This document shows, one piece after another, positions 16,853 through 25,080 of a stretch of 64,000 nt of DNA. The notes beneath the pieces were generated by a model. It saw only the letters and a list, made by a program, of their open reading frames with translations, made no database searches and was not told the origin of the DNA. The DNA is taken from contig NZ_CP048810.1 of NCBI RefSeq assembly GCF_013347965.1, positions 372,001-436,000 on the forward strand, in the 5' to 3' direction. The stretch is from Pseudomonas bijieensis (GTDB lineage: Bacteria; Pseudomonadota; Gammaproteobacteria; Pseudomonadales; Pseudomonadaceae). How positions within the stretch are numbered: the first letter of the stretch is position 1; every line of letters starts with the position of its first letter. Position numbers and translations under genes: made by a program.

Positions 16853-19624
16853 ATGAGCCAGACCATAACTCCCGGACAACTGCAGCAGTGGTTGTTCGAT
16901 GGGCAGGAAATCGCCCTGTTTGATGTGCGCGAGCACGGCCAGTACGGCGAAGCCCATCTGTTTTTCGGGGTGAACCTGCCCTATAGCCGATTGGAGTTGG
17001 AGGCGCGGCGGCTGGCGCCCAACCCTCGGGTGCGGTTGGTGATCTATGACCAGGATGGCGCGGACCTGGCGGTGCGGGCGGCACAACGCCTGCAAGCGCT
17101 GGGCTACATCAATGTGTATAGCCTGGAGGGCGGCGCCGACGGTTGGCAGGCAGCCGGCTATCAGCTGTTTGCCGGTGTGCACGTACCGTCCAAGGCCTTT
17201 GGCGAACAGGTGGAGGCCGTCCGGCATACGCCTCACGTCAGCGCCCGTCAACTGGCGCAATGGCAGGCCCGGGGTGAACCCTTGGTGGTACTCGACGGCC
17301 GACCGTTGGAGGAGTATCGCAAGATGACCATCCCCGGTTCGATCTGTTGCCCGAATGGCGAACTGGGCTACCGCGTGCACGACCTGGTACCGGACGAGCA
17401 GACCCCCATCGTGGTCAATTGCGCGGGTCGAACCCGCAGCATCATCGGCGCCCAGACGCTGATCGACCTGGGGCTCAAGAACCCGATCTATGCCCTGGAG
17501 AACGGTACGCAAGGCTGGTACCTGGAAGACCTGCAACTGGAGCATGGTAGCGAGCGCCGTTATGCCGACCAGGTATCGGCCGCTACATTGCCGGCGCAGC
17601 GCTTGGCGGCGGCACGACTGGCCGAACGGGCCGGCGTGCCTACCGTCGAGGCTACTCAGGTCGAGCAGTGGGCTGCGGACGCTGGGCGCAGTCTTTTTCT
17701 CTGCGACGTGCGCACCGCTGAAGAATTTGCCGCCGGCACGCTGCCAGGAGCACAACACACGCCGGGCGGGCAGTTGATTCAATCCACCGACCTGTATGTT
17801 GGCGTACGCCAAGCGCGGGTTGTGCTGTTCGATGATGACGGCGTGCGCGCACCGATCATCGCCAGTTGGTTGCGGCAGTTGGGGCATGAGGCTTTTGTAT
17901 TGTCGGGTGGGCTGAGCAGTGGCTTGGCATTACCGGTTCCAGCAGTCGTCGCGCCTGAAAAACTGCCGCTGATCAGCGTGCGGGCCTTGGCCGATGCCCT
18001 GAAGGATGACGCGGTGGCATTGATCGACCTGCGCTCGAGCAGCGCCTATCGCAAAGCGCATATCGCCGGCGCGCGTTGGTCGATCCGGCCCTTGCTGGCC
18101 GCCGCGCTGGCAGATGAACGACGGCCAGTGGTGCTGGTGGCCGATGATTCCCGGCTTGCCGCCCTGGCGGCGCTGGAGCTGCCGCACACGGCAGTGCGCT
18201 GGTTGGCCGACGGCGTGGATACCTGGCGTTCGGCAGGCCTTGCATTGCAAGAGGGTGCCCAGACGCTGGCAGATGAACAGTGTATTGATTTCCTCTTCTT
18301 CACCCACGACCGCCACGCTGGAAACAAGGACGCGGCGCGCCAATACCTGGCCTGGGAAATCGGCCTGCTGGCACAGATGAGCGCAGACGAAGTCGCCAGC
18401 CTGAAGCCGCTGCAACCAGGGTCGCAAAGCGTTGTCGGTGGGCTGGATCGCACCCGCCTGGTCCAGGGCGCGCGCCCGGAAAAAGGCAGCGGTGCCCGCT
18501 CGGTCAACGTACCGGTCAGCCGCCTGAGCACGGTGCTGTTCGACAACCTGGCACAGATGCGTGACGCCCGTTCCCGGCGCGACAGCGAGCGAGTCCTGAG
18601 TTATGGCGCCCGGGGCAATCCGACGGCCTTCGCCCTGGAAGACCTCGTCACTGAATTGGAAGGTGGTTATCGTACTCGTTTGTTTGGCACTGGCCTGGCT
18701 GCCGTGGCGCAAACCTTCCTGGCCTACCTGCGGCCTGGCGATCATGTACTGATCACCGATGCGGTGTATGCCCCGGTACGGCGCGTGGCCCGGGACTTTC
18801 TCGAAACCTTCGGCATAGAAGTCGATTACTTCGCCCCCGACGGCAGCGACCTGCCCGGACGACTGCAAGCCAACACCAAAATGGTCTACACCGAAGTGCC
18901 CGGTTCATTGCTGTACGAACTCTGCGACTTGCCGGCCATTGCCGCACTCTGCAAGCCGCGGGGCATCCTGCTGGCAGTGGACAATACCTGGGGTTCGGGC
19001 GTGCTGTACCGGCCACTGACATTGGGCGCCGACATCTCGATCATGGCCCTGACCAAATACTTGAGCGGCCACAGCGACGTGGTCATGGGCAGCGTTTGCA
19101 CTCGGCAGGAGACTTGGCCGGCACTGGCGGCCATGAGCGACACCTTTGGCAATACCGTCAGCCCGGACGACGCCTATCTTGTCCTGCGCGGCGCTCGCAC
19201 CCTGGCGCCACGCCTGGACATGCACGAACGACAGGCGCTGGAAGTCGCCCATTGGTTGCAGGCACAACCGCAGGTGAAGCGCGTCTTTCATCCAGCCTTG
19301 CCCGACCATCCTGGTCACGCCCTTTGGCAGCGGGATTTCAAGGGCAGCAACGGCTTGCTGTCCTTTGAGCTTCGCGAAAATGACGACACTTACCTGGAGC
19401 GATTCATCGACGCCTTGCAGGTGTTTGGGTTGGGTGCATCCTGGGGCGGGTTCGAGAGTTTGGTGACTGTCGCTGATACCAAGGACCGGCAACGTGCCGA
19501 GGATCGGGCGTTGAATCCGGTGGTGCGCTTGCATGTTGGGTTGGAGGATGTCGAGGTGTTGGTCGAGGACTTGCGGCGGGGGTTCGCACAGGCCGCTTTC
19601 GAGCCGCTCACACCCGACCGTTGA
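16853..19624 (+). CDS. Four-rhodanese / Cys-Met-metabolism PLP lyase fusion
   Basis: A 923-residue fusion. Residues 1 to about 480 hold four rhodanese modules, and a linker (480-545) has a YLAWEIGLLAQMS segment. From about 550 the protein is a Cys/Met-metabolism PLP enzyme: GARGNPTAFALEDLVTELEGG, then VDNTWGSG and the PLP-forming Lys735 in MALTKYLSGHSD. Only the second rhodanese keeps a catalytic Cys (Cys190 in NCAGRTR). The equivalent places in modules 1, 3 and 4 are Asp66, Asp327 and Ala430. The fusion suggests that sulfide or persulfide released by C-S cleavage is handed to Cys190. The ATG at 16853 is preferred over 16817 because it matches the family start. It ends the operon. Confidence 0.88.
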   Translation: MSQTITPGQLQQWLFDGQEIALFDVREHGQYGEAHLFFGVNLPYSRLELEARRLAPNPRVRLVIYDQDGADLAVRAAQRLQALGYINVYSLEGGADGWQAAGYQLFAGVHVPSKAFGEQVEAVRHTPHVSARQLAQWQARGEPLVVLDGRPLEEYRKMTIPGSICCPNGELGYRVHDLVPDEQTPIVVNCAGRTRSIIGAQTLIDLGLKNPIYALENGTQGWYLEDLQLEHGSERRYADQVSAATLPAQRLAAARLAERAGVPTVEATQVEQWAADAGRSLFLCDVRTAEEFAAGTLPGAQHTPGGQLIQSTDLYVGVRQARVVLFDDDGVRAPIIASWLRQLGHEAFVLSGGLSSGLALPVPAVVAPEKLPLISVRALADALKDDAVALIDLRSSSAYRKAHIAGARWSIRPLLAAALADERRPVVLVADDSRLAALAALELPHTAVRWLADGVDTWRSAGLALQEGAQTLADEQCIDFLFFTHDRHAGNKDAARQYLAWEIGLLAQMSADEVASLKPLQPGSQSVVGGLDRTRLVQGARPEKGSGARSVNVPVSRLSTVLFDNLAQMRDARSRRDSERVLSYGARGNPTAFALEDLVTELEGGYRTRLFGTGLAAVAQTFLAYLRPGDHVLITDAVYAPVRRVARDFLETFGIEVDYFAPDGSDLPGRLQANTKMVYTEVPGSLLYELCDLPAIAALCKPRGILLAVDNTWGSGVLYRPLTLGADISIMALTKYLSGHSDVVMGSVCTRQETWPALAAMSDTFGNTVSPDDAYLVLRGARTLAPRLDMHERQALEVAHWLQAQPQVKRVFHPALPDHPGHALWQRDFKGSNGLLSFELRENDDTYLERFIDALQVFGLGASWGGFESLVTVADTKDRQRAEDRALNPVVRLHVGLEDVEVLVEDLRRGFAQAAFEPLTPDR

Positions 19625-19641
19625 GCCTGGAAGCACTGGGG

Positions 19642-19664
19642 GCACAACCACACCCAGGTTGTGC
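19642..19664. terminator. Hairpin between convergent operons
   Basis: GCACAACC at 19642-19649 pairs perfectly with GGTTGTGC at 19657-19664 across a 7-base loop, between the fusion-lyase stop and the 3' end of the AT-rich minus-strand cluster. No clear U-run follows on either strand, so it may be a processing or stability stem instead of an intrinsic terminator. Confidence 0.45.
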
Positions 19665-19684
19665 GCTCCACTTGTTTGAACCTG

Positions 19685-20404
19685 CTAAACGCAAGCATTG
19701 CCAGATAACCTGGGCTTCAGGTTATGTAGGTTTTCATAATGCGACACGGCAACCTTCAGCTTTTTTTTGTCGAAAGAAAATGTTCTCTTTTCTATGTGTT
19801 CAGCCTTGTATTCCTGGCTACTAAGCGCTTTTTTGAGCAGTCCGGATACTTGAAAACCAGGTGGATCGTTCGGTTTTATGTATTGGTCGTACTGATCCGG
19901 GAGGGACACGCTGCCCATGGCCTTTCTGATTAAATTTATTTTATTACGGCAGTCTGCTTCATCTTCCAGGATTAAAGAAACCGAATCCATTTCCTGAAGA
20001 TATTTTGTATGCATTCGCACTGTGTTGTCATAGGCTTGCGAGAGGCGTATTGCTGCCTCATCCGGAGTAACTTTAAAAGAAGCAATCCATGAGGACAAAC
20101 AGTCGACAGGGTTGCGAAGAATAGTGATCAGCAGAATTTTCTTTAGGCTGAGGTTATTCGCCAAAATTTCTACTGGATCATAGGTTGCCTCCGAAGCAAG
20201 GTATGGGCCAAAGGCCTCCTTTAGCACCAGCCGTTTGCCAACAAAATCTCTAAGTGAAATTTTTGGATCAACTTTCATGTGTTCACATCTTAAAATGTGT
20301 TTTAACGGTTGGAAGATTCCTATGTAGTGAGAGGATGCGAGTGCGTTAAAGAGGAATGTGGTGCCACTTCTGCAGGGGCCAAGAATCAGCACGCAATCAT
20401 ACAT
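19685..20404 (-). CDS. Sulfotransferase-like protein of the RiPP-like cluster
   Basis: A 239-residue P-loop protein. The PAPS 5'-phosphosulfate loop is LGPCRSGTTFL (residues 8-18), and the 3'-phosphate site is LRNPVDCLSSW (residues 96-106). Both are characteristic of sulfotransferases. It overlaps the HprK-like gene by eight bases, is the last gene of the minus-strand cluster and shares its low GC. It may sulfate the peptide or a small molecule attached to it; the acceptor is unknown. The protein is short for the family, so some of the usual C-terminal acceptor-binding region may be reduced. Confidence 0.7.
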   Translation of the reverse strand: MYDCVLILGPCRSGTTFLFNALASSHYIGIFQPLKHILRCEHMKVDPKISLRDFVGKRLVLKEAFGPYLASEATYDPVEILANNLSLKKILLITILRNPVDCLSSWIASFKVTPDEAAIRLSQAYDNTVRMHTKYLQEMDSVSLILEDEADCRNKINLIRKAMGSVSLPDQYDQYIKPNDPPGFQVSGLLKKALSSQEYKAEHIEKRTFSFDKKKLKVAVSHYENLHNLKPRLSGNACV

Positions 20405-21356
20405 TTAATATCTCCTTCTCAATCTGATGCGTTAAGCCCTCTAGATCAGAATAACTCCAGTCGATAGAAACAGTGCTTACCTTCTCAAACAGCGAGGTCA
20501 GAGGGAAGTCTTGTGGGGCACTAAAGCCTAGCCATTTGGGACGTTGGGGATCTATTGGAGAAAGCATCTGGCTCGCAACGATTTCCGCCGGTGATGAATC
20601 GCTTTGAATACGGGTCGGAAGAATTATTTTCTTTAGGTACACCGGTTTTTTTTGTATGCGCGATGGATCTACGTGTTCGGTAACACGTACAACTTCTTTT
20701 TTTGTGCTGCCGGGGATGACCAAGCGGATCTCTTCAAACCAACCTAGAACCTTGAATCCTTCCCCGTTTGGAATGACAGGTAATCTGTCATTGGTAAGGT
20801 AGCCCACGCCGGGTATCTGGAGAGATTGGAGCAGACTTGTTGTTTTGCCTTGGCCTTTTTCCCCGATGAAACAGAACCCGTAATCTGCGAAGGAGACAGC
20901 AGAGGCGTGGAGTATTGCTCCACCCTGGCGCTCTATCTCAGTAACAATAAGCTGTTTCAACAAGCGCTGAAAATCCTTGGCGAATGAACTGTTGTTGCGA
21001 TACTCGACTTCAATGGTGTTTTTGTCTATTGAAAATAACGTTCCGGAAATGGGATTGTAGATTGTACGAGAGGTATCGGAGCTGTACTTTATAAGACCAG
21101 TACCAAAATCACTTATGGCGTTATCGGTAAGGGGGTTGAAAAAAATGATTTCTGACCAGTCAGAGAAATTGGCTTTAAAGTCAGAGGTGTTTTGGCGTAG
21201 GTTTATTTTATAATCGAAGGCGTCGTGGGGAGCCTCGCTAATGGACAGGAATGGGAAAAGGTTCGTTTTATAGAGTTCTAGAAAGGCTTGTTTTTCTGTG
21301 GAAGAATCAAAGGTTACGAGAAAAATAAATTCATCATAATAGTTTAGGTATAACAT
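20397..21356 (-). CDS. HPr-kinase-like P-loop protein of the RiPP-like cluster
   Basis: A 319-residue protein whose C-terminal half resembles HprK-related kinases found with peptide-modification genes. The motif LHASAV (149-154) precedes Walker A GEKGQGKTT (165-173), and YLTNDRLPV follows where the catalytic region of the family lies. The first 140 residues are not recognised. In lasso-peptide and 'HPr-rel' gene sets such kinases modify peptides or act with PqqD-like proteins. A four-base step from the dehydrogenase gene upstream and an 8-base overlap with the sulfotransferase gene show one operon. Peptide Ser/Thr phosphorylation is inference. Confidence 0.7.
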   Translation of the reverse strand: MLYLNYYDEFIFLVTFDSSTEKQAFLELYKTNLFPFLSISEAPHDAFDYKINLRQNTSDFKANFSDWSEIIFFNPLTDNAISDFGTGLIKYSSDTSRTIYNPISGTLFSIDKNTIEVEYRNNSSFAKDFQRLLKQLIVTEIERQGGAILHASAVSFADYGFCFIGEKGQGKTTSLLQSLQIPGVGYLTNDRLPVIPNGEGFKVLGWFEEIRLVIPGSTKKEVVRVTEHVDPSRIQKKPVYLKKIILPTRIQSDSSPAEIVASQMLSPIDPQRPKWLGFSAPQDFPLTSLFEKVSTVSIDWSYSDLEGLTHQIEKEILNV

Positions 21357-21359
21357 GAT

Positions 21360-22271
21360 TTACGCCACCTTGTAGTTGGATAGTTGATCGAGGTGCATAT
21401 CTATGAATTGCATGAGGCAGCTGTCACTGCAATGCAGATTTTTTCCCATCAGTGGCACGCCAATAAAGTAGCTGGAGCCTCCCGGGGTTACAATGCAAAC
21501 CTCAGAGTGAGTCACTTTGCAAGTGCTTTCGTTTAAATTAGACAAGGTTTGCATGATCGCCAATGCGCATGAGTAGGAAGAGCTATTGACGACAGTATGG
21601 TATCTCTGGATTTTCCACCATTTATGGATGTCATTCTCCATGAATGTGGAGTGTAACTTCTCAAAATTGCCATTGCTCACATAATCGTCCTGCTGGTTGC
21701 GAGCCTCAGAGTAAACATCTGTAGACTTGAATCCATCAAACAGAAGTTGCTGATGAGTATTGAAATAACACTGCTCGTTCAGGTTGTGTGCACCCATCAC
21801 AAAATCGACATGGGGGCACTGGAATTTCAGGCGATTGAAATCATTTTGAACGCCAACACCTACGATGAAGGAGTCGAGCCTCTCCCCTAAATAGGTGCCT
21901 AATAATGTTGTTGGGTTGGTGACCAAAATTACGTTTTTATGATTCAAGAAATCCAAGTAGGGGTCAATGACTTCCTTGTTGAGTTGGTACAGATCGCTTT
22001 TTCCGCTTCCTCGACTGGTTCGTTTTCCTGCGATCAGAATAACAGTGTCGGATTTCTGAATTGCTTGTGGAGATCGACAGATTTCAAAACTGACCAGATT
22101 ATCCTGGAAACTAGCGCGGAGCTTGCATTCTTGCTCGTAGCTTTCAGCGTAAAATGCGATCGAGAATTTATTGGCTGTTTTCAGGAAAGAAACCAGTGTT
22201 TGGCCTACTTTGCCCGTGCCGCCGATGATGCAAACTTGTTTGACTGGGTATCCTTCCCTGAGTAACTTCAT
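21360..22271 (-). CDS. Lactate/malate-dehydrogenase-like enzyme of the RiPP-like cluster
   Basis: A 303-residue dehydrogenase recognisable as a divergent LDH/MDH. The NAD loop is GGTGKVG (17-23). SDTVILIAGKRTSRGSG and an Asn98 follow as in LDH, then TNPTTLLGTYL. The catalytic residues appear conserved: Asp144 and Arg147 in QNDFNRLK (LDH Asp168/Arg171) and His162 in MGAHN (LDH His195). AAAGGA lies five bases before the ATG. Reduction or oxidation of a 2-oxo/2-hydroxy group is the expected chemistry. In a peptide cluster this could act on a pyruvyl/lactyl-type terminus or on a small-molecule building block; neither is shown. Confidence 0.68.
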   Translation of the reverse strand: MKLLREGYPVKQVCIIGGTGKVGQTLVSFLKTANKFSIAFYAESYEQECKLRASFQDNLVSFEICRSPQAIQKSDTVILIAGKRTSRGSGKSDLYQLNKEVIDPYLDFLNHKNVILVTNPTTLLGTYLGERLDSFIVGVGVQNDFNRLKFQCPHVDFVMGAHNLNEQCYFNTHQQLLFDGFKSTDVYSEARNQQDDYVSNGNFEKLHSTFMENDIHKWWKIQRYHTVVNSSSYSCALAIMQTLSNLNESTCKVTHSEVCIVTPGGSSYFIGVPLMGKNLHCSDSCLMQFIDMHLDQLSNYKVA

Positions 22272-22384
22272 GTTTATCCTTTGTCACAGGCTGTAGGGAT
22301 TCGAATTTTCAAACTTTACAAATGCCAAGCTGATGACGTTGTGCACGGTTCGGAGCACTCATAAAAAGTACCGTTAGAAAATGT

Positions 22385-22402
22385 CTACAGCGATGGCTGT
22401 AG
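22385..22402. terminator. Stem-loop over the 3' end of the MATE gene
   Basis: CTACAGC at 22385-22391 pairs with GCTGTAG at 22396-22402 across GATG. The stem includes the stop codon of the minus-strand transporter gene and is followed in the transcript by ACATTTTC. It may reduce read-through into the three downstream genes or mark a processing point. Confidence 0.4.
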
Positions 22403-23683
22403 TTGTTTTGCTTGGAAATAGTGTACGTTGGCACCTAAAAACAAGAAGCTCAACAGGTAGCAGAGCGAGTAAGTGGTTAACAAGGTGGATCCAGGCATGC
22501 TTGAGTCAGCGTACCTGAAGATATAGCCCACATAGCCTATGTAAACGACGGCGTTCATGACTATTTGAGTGATGATCGTATTGCCTAGCGCTCGGATGTG
22601 GGCTGATACGAGCATCATCAGGCTTGTGCAGCAAAACATGAAAATCAGGCTGGGGTTCAACCAGGGGTCTGCTTTATACATGTGAGCAGTAACGCCAAAA
22701 AGCTGACCGATTTCAATGCCCCATACTGCAAGGATGGCGATAGGTATAAACATGCTAAGAGCGAGGTAGCGAAAAACCATCGACGAAAGACCGGGTTTGC
22801 CATTTCTGGATACGTAGATGCTGTGAATCTGAGTAAAGGCTGAAACCGGGATTATTAATAAGGTTGTTATGCTCACGGCAATTGAAAAAATAGACACTAA
22901 GTCTTTGTCAATTAAAAATAGTTTTTTGTTTGCCATGAAAAATGCGAGTCGTTGGGACGCGAGACCAAGCCCGTTGGGGCCTCCAATTATAAAAAGGTGT
23001 CGAAGTACAGAATGATTGAAGCTGAGTTGCCAAAGCTTGAGAGTGCTGCTTTTATAGAGGTAGTAAGCCAGTTCCAAACATTCGCAGCCAAGCATGAGGT
23101 ATGCAATGGTGAGCGAATAATTTTCTTTGTCGCTCAGTACGAATGCCGCGCCTGAAAAAAACATGAAAGGACAGAAGTTCATGAGTCGGGCGATGCTGCT
23201 GCTGTTGCCTTTTACGTGAGCTTCAAAATAGGCGTTAAAGAAGCTTGTAAGGATGTAGATCGAGATATAAATAAGGTACACATAGCAAAATGTCAGCGCT
23301 TTATAGTTTTTGGACAGACTGTCTATTTCACGATCGGATGTGATTGTGATCAGGTAACAAGCGGCTGCTACCAGGAATGAACAGGCAACGACCAAAAAAA
23401 AGGATGACATGAAGATATTCTGACGCGTGCGTCCTCCCTCCAGTGACAGATTTCCCACCGCCCTGAACATGAAAGTGACAACAGTCGCAGGAAATATAAA
23501 TGCTGATGTGATGTAGCTGAAAAAGGCGAATTCATCGAAGTTTTTGTTTGCGACTAAAATTCCGGCAAATGCCATGCTGACAAAGGGAAAGAAACGATTT
23601 GCAGAAAACTTGATTATGCTGGAGTAGTAGAAGTTTGCATAACTTTGGTCCGTGGCAGCTGCTTTCATTTGTCGCGAATCCAT
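22385..23683 (-). CDS. MATE/flippase-type exporter of the RiPP-like cluster
   Basis: A 432-residue polytopic membrane protein with about twelve hydrophobic segments (for example FFPFVSMAFAGILVA, FMSSFFLVVACSFLVAAACYL, TLLIIPVSAFT). Its organisation fits the MOP superfamily, which includes MATE exporters and Wzx-type flippases; no ABC or MFS motifs are present. It is the only transporter in the cluster and so the natural exporter of the product. An ATG at 23683 is chosen over a TTG at 23689; an ATG at 23668 is also possible because no ribosome site is strong. A 113-base gap separates it from the dehydrogenase gene. Confidence 0.7.
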   Translation of the reverse strand: MDSRQMKAAATDQSYANFYYSSIIKFSANRFFPFVSMAFAGILVANKNFDEFAFFSYITSAFIFPATVVTFMFRAVGNLSLEGGRTRQNIFMSSFFLVVACSFLVAAACYLITITSDREIDSLSKNYKALTFCYVYLIYISIYILTSFFNAYFEAHVKGNSSSIARLMNFCPFMFFSGAAFVLSDKENYSLTIAYLMLGCECLELAYYLYKSSTLKLWQLSFNHSVLRHLFIIGGPNGLGLASQRLAFFMANKKLFLIDKDLVSIFSIAVSITTLLIIPVSAFTQIHSIYVSRNGKPGLSSMVFRYLALSMFIPIAILAVWGIEIGQLFGVTAHMYKADPWLNPSLIFMFCCTSLMMLVSAHIRALGNTIITQIVMNAVVYIGYVGYIFRYADSSMPGSTLLTTYSLCYLLSFLFLGANVHYFQAKQLQPSL

Positions 23684-23722
23684 TTTCAAATGATCTTGTA
23701 CCGATAAGCCGCAGGCTGGTAA

Positions 23723-24814
23723 TTATATCGCTCTATCGATTTTGTGAATTTCAAATGAGCGCGAACTGATGGCCTTGGCTGCGGCCAGTGCATCTAAATA
23801 CTCAAGGCAAATGTTGTCAGGTATTTTCAGGTGCTCTCTGGCACTGTCAATAATAACGTTCACTGATTGCGCGTTGTTTATTAATGCCCAAAAAAGTGCG
23901 GCCGAGCTTGGGAGCTCTAATATCGCTTTAGACTCGATCGTGAGGTACCATCTTGACATATGAAGCATGACGCGAGCGTCCGGATTTTTCAGAATCAACG
24001 GTTCATCATTTTCTTGGTCAGTGTCGATCAGCCGGGATTCAACAAAGAAAATTTCTTCCGGCACGATATCGGCAAGGATTTTGTAATCCGTGACCATTTG
24101 ATGGAATTTCTTGACAGAGTTTAAGTATTTTTTACTTTCAACTGTCGATGAAATTGGAATGGAGGAGGCGAGTTCAAGAAAACGACGGAACCCAAGATGA
24201 TTCTCTCCCAGGTATCGAACTGCGTAGCGTACATGCCATTTTTCCAGGACTGATGTCGATCCGTGTATTGCCAGAAGTACACTGAGACTGTGCCTGAGTG
24301 CTTTATGCGCGCTGAAGAGTGCTGAGCGCGTGTCATCAACCAACTTGAAGCCATGCGATACCTTGAATTCACGCTCAGCGTTGAGCAAAGCTAATTCAGC
24401 GAGCCTGGTCCTGAATGTGACGACATCGAATTCTTTTTTTATACTGTCGAATGCGGGTTCTCCACTAAGGGCAATACCGGAATACACTCTATGGCAAATT
24501 AGCATTTCATAAGCGCTAACAGACGCGAGGTTTTCACCTTTTGAAATGATGTCCATTATTCTGTGTATTTTTGAGAGCGGAATTTTCGTGAGTTCTACAG
24601 GACGCTGGAGTTCCGAAATCAAGACTTCTTCCTCTGTGCAGTCATCAAATACTGCATAGATGTCGTAATCGGAATTGGGTGTAGAGATTCCTTCCGGGAT
24701 GGAACCCGATAGAAAGCTGAAAATGGGTTGCGCCGTTGAGTGGAAATAGTCGTTGACTAAGTTTTTTAAGGCGTCAAGCTCTTCAATAGAAATGTCTGCT
24801 GATGTTTGTTGCAT
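23723..24814 (-). CDS. Nucleotidyltransferase with C-terminal PqqD/RRE-like domain
   Basis: A 363-residue protein. GGGAGG about seven bases upstream fixes the ATG at 24814. The N-terminus is a Pol-beta-type nucleotidyltransferase: Gly37-Ser38 and Asp49-x-Asp51 in SDYDIYAVFDD, with Glu74 (VELTKI) a possible third metal ligand. A helical middle follows. Residues 283-350 (LPSSAALFWALINNAQSVNV, then a helix and EYLDALAAAKAIS) match the pattern of PqqD-type RiPP recognition elements. The combination suggests the enzyme binds the small peptide encoded just upstream and transfers a nucleotide, or uses the domain as a scaffold. Neither activity is proven. Confidence 0.7.
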   Translation of the reverse strand: MQQTSADISIEELDALKNLVNDYFHSTAQPIFSFLSGSIPEGISTPNSDYDIYAVFDDCTEEEVLISELQRPVELTKIPLSKIHRIMDIISKGENLASVSAYEMLICHRVYSGIALSGEPAFDSIKKEFDVVTFRTRLAELALLNAEREFKVSHGFKLVDDTRSALFSAHKALRHSLSVLLAIHGSTSVLEKWHVRYAVRYLGENHLGFRRFLELASSIPISSTVESKKYLNSVKKFHQMVTDYKILADIVPEEIFFVESRLIDTDQENDEPLILKNPDARVMLHMSRWYLTIESKAILELPSSAALFWALINNAQSVNVIIDSAREHLKIPDNICLEYLDALAAAKAISSRSFEIHKIDRAI

Positions 24815-24950
24815 GACATACCTCCCTGTATTACTCAGTCCCATCAGCCGAAACCATCGGTGATTTTTAATGCTTGCAAGGCTGTAGATTCTAGTGAGGT
24901 TCGTGCACTTCCATGTGCATAGGCTATCCCTGCTTTACTAGTGACTACGC

Positions 24951-24969
24951 CGTGGCTTATTAAGCCACG
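24951..24969. other. Palindrome spanning the precursor stop codon
   Basis: CGTGGCTTA and TAAGCCACG flank a single T, forming a 19-base palindrome over the last codons and stop of the peptide gene. In the minus-strand transcript it folds to an 8-bp stem with a 3-base loop. A stem here could stabilise the short precursor mRNA or limit read-through, giving more peptide than enzyme, as is common in RiPP operons. Confidence 0.55.
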
Positions 24970-25067
24970 CCGCCACCGCCACCACCGCCGCCACTTTTGG
25001 TGAAGGCAGCAGATGCACTGATGGCTTTCTGCTCTTGTGCACTGAGTACACGAATTGTCGTCGTCAT
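24960..25067 (-). CDS. Putative RiPP precursor peptide with octaglycine tail
   Basis: A 35-residue reading frame too short for usual gene callers. AAGGAA (24075-type spacing, bases 25075-25080) lies eight bases before the ATG. Residues 1-19 (MTTTIRVLSAQEQKAISAS) resemble the leader pattern xLSxxExxxIS seen in double-glycine-type peptides. Residues 20-25 are AAFTKS, then eight consecutive Gly encoded by mixed GGC and GGT codons, then Val-Ala and TAA. Mixed codons argue against a simple nucleotide slippage repeat. It is the first gene of a cluster with a PqqD-like domain, kinase, dehydrogenase, sulfotransferase and exporter. Precursor function is inferred from this context. Confidence 0.72.
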   Translation of the reverse strand: MTTTIRVLSAQEQKAISASAAFTKSGGGGGGGGVA

Positions 25068-25080
25068 AGCCTAATTCCTT

